From Pedobacter chitinilyticus (GTDB lineage Bacteria > Bacteroidota > Bacteroidia > Sphingobacteriales > Sphingobacteriaceae), in contig NZ_QMHN01000002.1 of assembly GCF_003313385.1 (NCBI RefSeq), positions 630,603 through 694,602 of the forward strand: a stretch of 64,000 bases of DNA, read 5' to 3'. Each line of letters begins with the position of its first letter. The stretch's first letter is position 1. The translations under genes were made by a program, and so were the position numbers. Below are positions 54,304 to 62,342 of this stretch, piece by piece. The notes below the pieces were generated by a model, which had not been told where the DNA came from, ran no database searches, and saw only the letters and a list, made by a program, of their open reading frames with translations.

Positions 54304-55282
54304 TATTTGCATCTATTATAAATTAGAACCTGAAGAAGACAAATTCTTTAAAAATGATTATATAGTCCGTAGATTCTTAAGAAGGCTTCTAGGCAGGCAA
54401 AAAATAGGAGGGATTGGAAGAGTTTATCTAAATTTATTAAAAAGTTTAAAAGAACTAAATATCCAATTTTCTATAAATAAACCGTTTCATAAATTAGAAA
54501 AGAACGATATTCCGATTGTACTTGGAAGAGGGAAGCATTGTTTAAAAGGCTATAATCAACCGAATAAAATCATCGCTGGTATAGCGCTTATGACACACCC
54601 ATCTGAATGGCCAGATTTATGTAAAGAGTATCCAGTTGTAAAATATTTACAACATTCTAAATGGGCAAATGAGGTATACGTTAAATATTATGGAAATCAA
54701 ATATGCGACACTTGGTTTAGTGGTATTGATATAGAGAAATGGAAACCCGCATCATCTGAAAGAAAAATCGACTTTTTAATTTATCAAAAGTTTCATTGGG
54801 ATATAGAAAAAAAAACCGAGGAACTACTTACTCCAATAATATCAAAACTTAAAGAGAATAATTATAGTTTTGATATTATTAAATACGGAAATTATAAAGA
54901 AAAAGATTACTTTAAAAAGCTATCTAATACTAAAGCTCTTTTGTTTTTTTCAGAGCATGAAAGTCAAGGTTTTGCTTGCTGTGAAGCTATGTCAATGAAT
55001 ATTCCAGTGTTAGCTTGGGAGCAAGGCTTATGCTTAGATCCAAATAGATTTAGATGGAATGACCCAATAATACCTGCCAGTTCAGTACCATTTTTTAGTG
55101 AAGTTTGCGGAATGACATTTAAAGACTCTGCAGATTTTAACGACGTCTTACCAAAATTTATCAACAAAATAAAAATAGACAAATTTCAACCTAGAGAATT
55201 TATCAAAAAACATCTTTCACTTAAAAAAAGTGGCCTCCGTCTTATAGAGATTATTGAAACAGTTTATAATGAATATTACTAA
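54293..55282 (+). CDS. Glycosyltransferase, GT1/GT4-like
   Basis: 329 residues. An early GGIGRVYLNLLKSLKELN motif (acceptor domain) and FSEHESQGFACCEAMSMNIPVLAWEQG-type donor motif (EHESQGFACCEAM) with the EX7E spacing are visible. The protein is short for GT-B, and the linker between the halves is compact. It overlaps the acyltransferase gene by 11 bases. One of the most AT-rich genes of the cassette. Confidence 0.82.
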   Translation: MSYNICIYYKLEPEEDKFFKNDYIVRRFLRRLLGRQKIGGIGRVYLNLLKSLKELNIQFSINKPFHKLEKNDIPIVLGRGKHCLKGYNQPNKIIAGIALMTHPSEWPDLCKEYPVVKYLQHSKWANEVYVKYYGNQICDTWFSGIDIEKWKPASSERKIDFLIYQKFHWDIEKKTEELLTPIISKLKENNYSFDIIKYGNYKEKDYFKKLSNTKALLFFSEHESQGFACCEAMSMNIPVLAWEQGLCLDPNRFRWNDPIIPASSVPFFSEVCGMTFKDSADFNDVLPKFINKIKIDKFQPREFIKKHLSLKKSGLRLIEIIETVYNEYY

Positions 55283-55326
55283 AAATAACAATCATTCATT
55301 TTAAATTTAGAGTGATAAAATATGAT

Positions 55327-56265
55327 ATGAATAAAGTTTCTCTTCAAATTTCTTTAGCTCCTTCAGACTATAGACACTCACTTTACTTATTAGAACATCA
55401 AATTAACGTTTTTAAAGATCAAGTTGATGAGATTTTATTAACGTATGATACACACAAAAGTAAGGGGCACTTCTCTTCAAATTGGGAGCTATACAATGAG
55501 AAGATGTGGCATTTTCTTTATAACGTAGAAAAAAGTTCTTCTAAAATAAGATTGGTGAAAATTGATTATAGCAGAGAAGTAAATTTTATAATAGCCAATA
55601 CTTTCTTCAAAAAAAATAGAATCCCTGCAAAAGATTGGCGAGGAGGTCCATTCTACACTTACTTTTTTGGAATTTACGCTTCGTCGAATCCATTTGTGTT
55701 GCATATAGACTCAGACTTATTTTTTGGTGGATTAAGTAATACCTGGATTTCCGAGGCTATTGAGTTGTATAACAATGACAAAACTATTCTATTTATTAAC
55801 CCTTTAGCAGGGCCTCCCAAACCAGATGGCCAACTTATCGGACAAGACTATAGGCAATATCAAAACTTGAGCTATCATTTTGCTTTTAAAGGTATGAGCA
55901 CTAGAATTTTTTTCGTTAATAAAAATAGATTATCCGAACACACTTTTTCTAACATAAGAACGAAGAAAATCGAAGAATTAATAAGAGCCCTTTACCGAGG
56001 TAACCCACCTTTTATTTTGCCTGAACAATTTATTAGTGCTAATATGGCAGAACAGAAAAGAATTCGCGTAGATTTCAAAGGCAAAGCACCTGGTCTTTGG
56101 AGCTTACATCCTCCTTATCGCACAAACTGGTTTTATGAAAACTTACCAACTATCATCAGGAAAATTGAACAAAATGAAGTCCCAGAAAGTCAAAATGGCT
56201 TTTATGACATTGTAGATGAACTAGTTGACTGGTCAGAAGCGAAAGCTAAATTCAGAAAAATTTGA
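55327..56265 (+). CDS. Unrecognised GT-A-like protein
   Basis: 312 residues from the ATG at 55327; a GTG at 55312 is in frame. No family is recognised with confidence. A single DxD-type motif HIDSDLFFGG (~125-134) follows a segment PFYTYFFGIYASSNPFVLHI, as in GT-A enzymes. The N-terminal QISLAPSDYRHSLYLLEHQI resembles a nucleotide-sugar-binding strand-helix unit but lacks the usual GT2 pattern. Position inside a run of glycosyltransferase genes supports a transferase role. A 44-base gap upstream of the ATG is the largest spacing in this part of the operon. Confidence 0.6.
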   Translation: MNKVSLQISLAPSDYRHSLYLLEHQINVFKDQVDEILLTYDTHKSKGHFSSNWELYNEKMWHFLYNVEKSSSKIRLVKIDYSREVNFIIANTFFKKNRIPAKDWRGGPFYTYFFGIYASSNPFVLHIDSDLFFGGLSNTWISEAIELYNNDKTILFINPLAGPPKPDGQLIGQDYRQYQNLSYHFAFKGMSTRIFFVNKNRLSEHTFSNIRTKKIEELIRALYRGNPPFILPEQFISANMAEQKRIRVDFKGKAPGLWSLHPPYRTNWFYENLPTIIRKIEQNEVPESQNGFYDIVDELVDWSEAKAKFRKI

Positions 56266-57452
56266 AAAAAATTGTCTTAGTGTCCCCGTTCCCTCCTGTA
56301 CAAAACCCTCGTTTGTACAAAGAATATCTTCTTTTAAAAAACCAAGGATATGATGTGAATGTAATTTATGCTGTTAGGGATAAATGGGCTAATATTACAC
56401 CACTAAATAAAGATTTCATTTTGGTTGCCGGCAAACATGGATCCCTTACACATTTGTTTTCCAGAGTATTTCACAAATTTATAAGACATTTTTTGGCCTA
56501 CGAGTTTAGCTATCATAGATCGTCGTGGCTGATGCTTTTGAAAGCTTCTAGGATTAAGGCTGATCTCTATATAGGTCACGACTTAACCTCCTTGCCTATC
56601 GTTGTAAGAGCAGCAAAAAGACATAAAGCTAAATGTGGTTTTGATGCTGAAGATTTTCATAGAAATGAAGTGTCTGACGATATAAATTCTTCTTTTTACA
56701 AGGCCTCTAAAACTATAGAAAATAAATATCTACCCCAAATTGATTATCTCACCTGTGCCAGTCCTTTAATTGCAGATGCCTATCAGAAATTATATCCCCA
56801 ATTGAGGGCACAAACTATTAACAATGTATTCTCTAAATCATATATCATTGAAAATGAATCGCTAAGATTACCAAACGAAAAATTAAAGCTTTTCTGGTTT
56901 TCGCAAACTGTAGGCGAAGGACGCGGGCTGGAAACCGTTATCGAAGCAATGGGTCTCTTACAGCCGTTAAATATAGAATTAACTATCCTAGGGGCAGCGA
57001 ATAAAGAGATTCAAAAAATATTCAACACACTTGCCTGTACAAATAATTTGTCACTTAGTCAGATTATTTATCTAGATACTGTATCGCCTAATCAAATATT
57101 TGAGATAGCCGCATTACATCATATTGGCCTTGCGCTAGAAATTAGTAAACCTTATAATAGAGATATCTGTCTTACCAATAAAATATTTACTTACATTAAT
57201 GCTGGCCTAGCAATTATCGCTTCTGAAACTAAAGCACAAAAAAAATTATTGCAAGAAAATAAGAATATCGGATTGCTTTTTCAAATAGGAAATGTTGTTG
57301 AATTAGCAAATCAGCTAAAAATCTATTATGAACATCCCTATTTACTGGATCAACATCGTAGAGCAGCGAAAAAACTAGCTAAGGATAAATTTAATTGGGA
57401 AAAAGAAAGTCAAACGCTTTTGAGTTTGATTAAAACAACTATGGAAAATTGA
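56262..57452 (+). CDS. Glycosyltransferase family 4 (GT-B)
   Basis: 396 residues. IVLVSPFPPVQNPRLYKEYL at the N-terminus, GHDLTSLPIVVRAAKR, and a donor domain with LFWFSQTVGEGRGLETVIEA and CLTNKIFTYINAGLAIIAS. The usual EX7E pair is degenerate. The start is a TTG in a TTGA overlap with the preceding stop, so translation must be coupled. Confidence 0.82.
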   Translation: MKKIVLVSPFPPVQNPRLYKEYLLLKNQGYDVNVIYAVRDKWANITPLNKDFILVAGKHGSLTHLFSRVFHKFIRHFLAYEFSYHRSSWLMLLKASRIKADLYIGHDLTSLPIVVRAAKRHKAKCGFDAEDFHRNEVSDDINSSFYKASKTIENKYLPQIDYLTCASPLIADAYQKLYPQLRAQTINNVFSKSYIIENESLRLPNEKLKLFWFSQTVGEGRGLETVIEAMGLLQPLNIELTILGAANKEIQKIFNTLACTNNLSLSQIIYLDTVSPNQIFEIAALHHIGLALEISKPYNRDICLTNKIFTYINAGLAIIASETKAQKKLLQENKNIGLLFQIGNVVELANQLKIYYEHPYLLDQHRRAAKKLAKDKFNWEKESQTLLSLIKTTMEN

Positions 57453-58735
57453 AAAAGTTACTAATTATTTCTCCATATTTTCCACCCTGCAATGCTGCCG
57501 ATATGCAGCGTATACGAATGAGTCTTCCTTATTTTGAAAAATTTGGCTGGGAAGCTGAAGTTGTCACCTGCGAAACAAAACCACATGACATTGATACAGA
57601 TGAACTTCTTTTAGAAAGTGTTCCACCAAGCACAAAATTACATTACGTTAAAGCATTTAACAAAAAAATAACCAGCAAGCTAGGTTTAGGTAGTATAGCT
57701 TTACGCAGTTTATGGTTCTATAAAAAAAAAGTGAATCAGTTATTAAAGGAAAAACAATTCGACTTAATTTATTTTTCTACCACCCAATTTCCCGTTTGTA
57801 TCTTAGGAGCCTATTGGAAAAGAAAATTTGGCACCCCCTATGTCATTGATATACAAGACCCTTGGCATTCCGAGTACTATCGAGATAAACCCAAATACCA
57901 ACGTCCAAAAAAATACTGGTTTTCCTATCATTTAAATAAATACTTGGAACCAATCGCCATGAAATCTGTTGATGGTTTAATTGCTGTTTCGGAACAATAC
58001 ATCATCGATTTGAAAAACAGATATCAACTCAGTATCCCAAGTGCCACAATTACTTTTGGGGCCTTTGAAAAGGACATGGAAATTGCGAAAAAAAACCAGT
58101 TAAAGTATCCATCAGTAGTTCAAAAAAATAATGAAATACAAGTAGGTTATATAGGCAGAGGTGGGTATGATATGCAAGAAGCTATTAACATCTTATTTAA
58201 AGCATTTAAGTTTGGTCAACAAAGCCAAGCTAGTTATTTTGAAAATTTCCACTTTAATTTTCTAGGAACAAGCTACGCTCCTAAAGGGGAAGGTGAAAAA
58301 ACCATTGCCCCGTTGGCTGAGAGCGTAGGCTTAGAAGCTTTTGTGACAGAGCAAACTGATCGGATACCTTTTTATCAAACTATAAATACATTAGCCGCCA
58401 TGGATATGCTGTTCATCTGTGGTTCTAACGATAATAAATACACCGCCTCTAAAATTTATCCATATTTACTTCTAGAAAAACCATTATTGGCTATTTTTCA
58501 TGAAAAAAGCTCTGTTGTAGATATTCTAAGTAAATGTAGCAATGCAACAGTAATAACATTCCAAGAACATACCAGCATACAAATAGAAAAAATTATTTCG
58601 TTTTTTTACCTCTATAATAAGACGTCTTATAAGCTCAACAAAGAGACCTTCTTTTACTATACTGCAGAAGAAATGACCAGAAGACAGACTGATTTATTTC
58701 AAAATATAGCACCAACTCATAAAAACCCATGCTAA
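57449..58735 (+). CDS. Glycosyltransferase family 4-like
   Basis: 428 residues. LLIISPYFPPCNAADMQRIR (4-23), VIDIQDPWHSEYY and VDGLIAVSEQYIIDLKNRYQ fit the acceptor-domain pattern of GT4 enzymes; the donor half has VGYIGRGGYDMQEAI and KIYPYLLLEKPLLAI. Also starts at TTG in a TTGA overlap, exactly like the gene before it. Confidence 0.82.
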   Translation: MKKLLIISPYFPPCNAADMQRIRMSLPYFEKFGWEAEVVTCETKPHDIDTDELLLESVPPSTKLHYVKAFNKKITSKLGLGSIALRSLWFYKKKVNQLLKEKQFDLIYFSTTQFPVCILGAYWKRKFGTPYVIDIQDPWHSEYYRDKPKYQRPKKYWFSYHLNKYLEPIAMKSVDGLIAVSEQYIIDLKNRYQLSIPSATITFGAFEKDMEIAKKNQLKYPSVVQKNNEIQVGYIGRGGYDMQEAINILFKAFKFGQQSQASYFENFHFNFLGTSYAPKGEGEKTIAPLAESVGLEAFVTEQTDRIPFYQTINTLAAMDMLFICGSNDNKYTASKIYPYLLLEKPLLAIFHEKSSVVDILSKCSNATVITFQEHTSIQIEKIISFFYLYNKTSYKLNKETFFYYTAEEMTRRQTDLFQNIAPTHKNPC

Positions 58736-59616
58736 GTAATATTAAACGAACATTTTCATTTATTAAATCTCATCCAATTGGACGTCGAAAACCTTTAGTA
58801 GCATTTGTCAGACTTATAAAATGGCAGCTCCAATCTTCAATAAATAAAGATTTAATGATTAAACCATTCATAGGAAATGTTAATTTTTATGCTAAAAAAA
58901 GATTAACAGGAATAACAGGAAACATTTATGTGGGCTTACATGAGTTTAACGACATGGGTTTCCTATTACATTTTCTAAGAGAAGAAGACCTATTTTTTGA
59001 TATTGGAGCTAATGTGGGCTCCTATACATTATTGGCAAGTGGGCATGTCGGTGCTAAAACAATAGCTTTTGAACCAATACCACATACATTTGAAATACTC
59101 TCCAAAAATGTATCTTTAAATAGATTAGAATCTAAAGTTACGCTTTGTAATAAAGCTCTGGGAAGCAAAATAGGAATTATAGAATTCACTTCTAACTTAG
59201 ATACTGTCAACCACGTAATTTCAAATGATGAAGATAAAAATGATGTAATTAATGTAGAAGTATCTATTTTGGATGAATTTATAGAATCAGACCCTATTCT
59301 ATTAAAAATTGATGTAGAGGGTTTTGAAACAGAAGTCATTAAGGGGGGTAAAAAAGTTTTAGAGAACAAAAGGTTAAAAGCAATCATTATTGAACTAAAT
59401 GGAAGTGGCAACAGATATAACTATAAAGAAGAAGATATACATAATTACTTTATTTCAATGGGTTTCACTCCTTATTTATACGATCCTTTAAAAAGAGAAT
59501 TTAAACAGGCTTCAGCATTTGGGGCGTTCAACACTATATACATCAGAGATATCGACTTTGTGAAAAACAGGTGTAATAGTGCTAAAATAGTAACAATACT
59601 TGGTATTAGTTTTTAA
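58729..59616 (+). CDS. FkbM-family methyltransferase
   Basis: 295 residues. AdoMet loop LFFDIGANVGSYTLLASGHV, IAFEPIPHTFEILSKNV, and the characteristic ILLKIDVEGFETEVIKGGKK, IIELNGSG. It is the second FkbM enzyme of the locus; the two share only the family motifs, so they are not a recent duplication. Overlaps the previous gene by 7 bases. Confidence 0.9.
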   Translation: MLSNIKRTFSFIKSHPIGRRKPLVAFVRLIKWQLQSSINKDLMIKPFIGNVNFYAKKRLTGITGNIYVGLHEFNDMGFLLHFLREEDLFFDIGANVGSYTLLASGHVGAKTIAFEPIPHTFEILSKNVSLNRLESKVTLCNKALGSKIGIIEFTSNLDTVNHVISNDEDKNDVINVEVSILDEFIESDPILLKIDVEGFETEVIKGGKKVLENKRLKAIIIELNGSGNRYNYKEEDIHNYFISMGFTPYLYDPLKREFKQASAFGAFNTIYIRDIDFVKNRCNSAKIVTILGISF

Positions 59617-59623
59617 ATTCAAA

Positions 59624-60871
59624 ATGAAAAAACTCGTAATCATTGTTACTCATCCAATTCAGTACTATGTACCTATATTTAGGTTATTAGCAAAGCAATG
59701 TAAATTAAAGGTATTATATACTTGGGGAGAAGATGGTATACGACCTAAATATGACCCAGACTTTGGAAAAACCATCTCTTGGGATCTACCTTTATTAGAG
59801 GGCTATCAATATGAGGTATTAGAGAATATTGCTAAGCAGCCTGGCTCTCATCACAACAAGGGCATTATCAATCCAAACATAATTAAGAAAATAACTTCTT
59901 TCGCACCAGATGTAATTTTGATATATGGGTATAATTATCATAGCCATTTTAAAGTAATGCGTCATTTCAAAGGTAAGATACCTATTTGGTTCAGAGGAGA
60001 CTCTACCTTGTTAAACGAACAGATTGGATTTAAAGCTATCATAAAAAAAATCTACTTACGATTAATTTATGGGTTTGTAGATAAAGCCTTTTACGTAGGT
60101 ACAAATAACAAAATCTATTTCAAAAATTATGGTTTAAAAGAAAGCCAGCTCTTTTCTGCACCACATGCAGTAGATATTGAACACTTTGCTGAAAACAGAG
60201 CTGCAGAAGCGAGAGATTTAAGAAAAAAAATAGGGATAAAGCAAGATGATATTTTAATTTTATTTGCAGGAAAATTTGAGCCAAAGAAAAACCCAGAATT
60301 ACTCATGACCGCATTCCTTGAGTTAACTCTTGGAAAATCAACAAATCTTGGCTCATTAAAAAATTCGCAATCTTTATTTGAAGTAACGAAAAAAGAAAAT
60401 ATTCATTTGTTATTTGTTGGAAACGGAATATTAGAAGAAAATCTAAAATCTATGCACACCAAAAACAGTACGTCGAAAATTACTGAACAAATTGTAAAGC
60501 AAATTCATTTTATGGATTTCCAAAATCAAAAGCAAATGCCGATAGTTTATCAAGCTTGCGATATTTTTTGTCTACCTAGTCAGGGGCCTGGAGAGACCTG
60601 GGGATTAGCAGTAAATGAAGCAATGGCTGCTGGAAAGGCAATTATAGTATCAAATAAAGTAGGTTGTGCAGTAGATTTAGTGAAAAATGGATCAAATGGC
60701 TACATCTTTAAGTCAAACAATATAAATGACTTAAAAGAAAAACTTTCCCTTATAATCAACCAAACGGATCTTATTAATAGTTTTGGCAAACAATCTCGAG
60801 AAATTATTGAAAATTGGAGATTCGAACATCAAGTGGAGCAATTCATTACAAATCTAAATGCAACAAACTAA
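59624..60871 (+). CDS. Glycosyltransferase family 4 (GT-B)
   Basis: 415 residues from the ATG at 59624, 7 bases after the previous stop; the frame opens at a TTG at 59600 inside that gene. VIIVTHPIQYYVPIFRLLAK (5-24), IPIWFRGDSTLL, the donor segment ILFAGKFEPKKNPELLMTAF and the EX7E motif GPGETWGLAVNEAMAAGKAI are all clear. Donor sugar unknown. Confidence 0.9.
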   Translation: MKKLVIIVTHPIQYYVPIFRLLAKQCKLKVLYTWGEDGIRPKYDPDFGKTISWDLPLLEGYQYEVLENIAKQPGSHHNKGIINPNIIKKITSFAPDVILIYGYNYHSHFKVMRHFKGKIPIWFRGDSTLLNEQIGFKAIIKKIYLRLIYGFVDKAFYVGTNNKIYFKNYGLKESQLFSAPHAVDIEHFAENRAAEARDLRKKIGIKQDDILILFAGKFEPKKNPELLMTAFLELTLGKSTNLGSLKNSQSLFEVTKKENIHLLFVGNGILEENLKSMHTKNSTSKITEQIVKQIHFMDFQNQKQMPIVYQACDIFCLPSQGPGETWGLAVNEAMAAGKAIIVSNKVGCAVDLVKNGSNGYIFKSNNINDLKEKLSLIINQTDLINSFGKQSREIIENWRFEHQVEQFITNLNATN

Positions 60872-62273
60872 AGGATTTTTCATTCCTGCATTTCTAGTTT
60901 TCTTTTTGTCACTAAGCTTATATGATTTACCTGCACTGAGTTATTTAGTGGCCTGGCTTGGTTCGTTTTATATTTTTTATCTTACTTGGCTTTCTCCTTT
61001 TAAAATCATTAAAAAAGACCTACCTCTAATACAGCAAATTATGCGGCCTATTTTCTTATTGCAATTGATTTTTGCAGGCTTCATGTGCTGTACCTCCATT
61101 TTCTATTTTCTAGATCACTTAGGTTACGAGTACTTCGAAAAAGTTAGTTCAACTAATTTTGTTACCAGTGAACAAACTTACCTAATAGCGAAGTGTCAAA
61201 GATTAAGTTTCCTTGGACATATAGCAATAGTTTGGGGAATTTTAATTGTCCAGCAACGAAAACAAAATAGACAATATTATTCCTTTGCCGCGAAAAAAAA
61301 AACAGATACAATTTGGTTAAAAATAGGCTTTATAAGCTATATCTCAGCTATTATGTTTCAGTCCTTTTCTGGTATGTTTCAATTTTCAATCTATTTAAAT
61401 AATATTGCCATTTTTTGTGCGTCACTAACTCTTCTGAAGGGCTTAAGAAATAAAAATGGTTTATTGATTACATACGGAGCTATAATGTTTGGTTTCAATT
61501 TCGTCAATGCAACTCTAACTGGTTATAAAGAACATATTTTAGTAAATGTAATTATATTATTCGCATTACTATTTCCATACTACAAACGCACAATTGCCTT
61601 TTTTACACTACCAACAGTTTATATTCTACTATATATCTTACCTACTTATGCCTCGGTAATCAGATTACAATCATGGAGTGGAGAAAAATCTGCTCAAGAA
61701 GCAAGAAGCGAAGCGTTTGAAACCATCTTGCAAGATGAGAATGAGGAAGAAATCGTAGAAACAAATTGGGGTTTTTTAACTACTCGATTTTCTGAAATTA
61801 GTATGTTTACTGGATTTGCTTCGCATGTCCCAGAAAGAAAGGATTATTATGGTTTTCAAATTCTAGAAGATTCTTTCATAGCATTGTTGCCAAGGATATT
61901 TTATCCCAACAAGCCGATAACAGAAGTAGTGGCTATGGAGCGAGTTTATGAAGCTGGTCTCATAAACCGAGAAGCGAAAGTTTCTGCAAAAACACGTCCC
62001 ATTGTGGATGGCTATTTATCCTTTGGCTATGTAGGTGCATTCTTTTTTCTATTTATTTTAGGTGTCCTTGCACAACTTTTAAACGATACCGCAGAACGCT
62101 GGTTTGGTGGTTACGAATTCGGTTGTATAGTAATGTTTAATGGCTGTTTCCAAGCACTATGGAGAGGTAATAATTTCGAATTCATGCTTAATAATATAGT
62201 CTACGGTTTCATTACGATGTGGATAGTATTTCTCGTACTACGCAAGATGAACATTTTAGTGCCAAAAAGGTAA
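60858..62273 (+). CDS. Wzy-like O-antigen/polysaccharide polymerase (membrane protein)
   Basis: 471 residues with about ten to twelve membrane segments and one large hydrophilic loop (~270-350) containing ARSEAFETILQDENEEEIVE and IALLPRIFYPNKPITEVV, which resembles the oligosaccharide-repeat-unit polymerase pattern with a conserved PR-x-x-x-P-x-K-P. It would join repeat units on the periplasmic side. Sequence conservation in this family is low, so the call rests on topology, loop and location. Last gene of the operon, overlapping the preceding glycosyltransferase by 14 bases. No Wzx flippase is present. Confidence 0.75.
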   Translation: MQQTKGFFIPAFLVFFLSLSLYDLPALSYLVAWLGSFYIFYLTWLSPFKIIKKDLPLIQQIMRPIFLLQLIFAGFMCCTSIFYFLDHLGYEYFEKVSSTNFVTSEQTYLIAKCQRLSFLGHIAIVWGILIVQQRKQNRQYYSFAAKKKTDTIWLKIGFISYISAIMFQSFSGMFQFSIYLNNIAIFCASLTLLKGLRNKNGLLITYGAIMFGFNFVNATLTGYKEHILVNVIILFALLFPYYKRTIAFFTLPTVYILLYILPTYASVIRLQSWSGEKSAQEARSEAFETILQDENEEEIVETNWGFLTTRFSEISMFTGFASHVPERKDYYGFQILEDSFIALLPRIFYPNKPITEVVAMERVYEAGLINREAKVSAKTRPIVDGYLSFGYVGAFFFLFILGVLAQLLNDTAERWFGGYEFGCIVMFNGCFQALWRGNNFEFMLNNIVYGFITMWIVFLVLRKMNILVPKR

Positions 62274-62342
62274 CTTTATCAAACAAATCCAAATAAAACA
62301 TTTACCACCTATTTACGTTCAAAACATACAACATTTGATACC

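Noticed and set aside
44400..62273. Integrative mobile element carrying the AT-rich cassette
   Set aside because: No integrase, transposase, attachment-site repeats or tRNA were found; exchange by homologous recombination through flanking conserved genes explains the composition change better.
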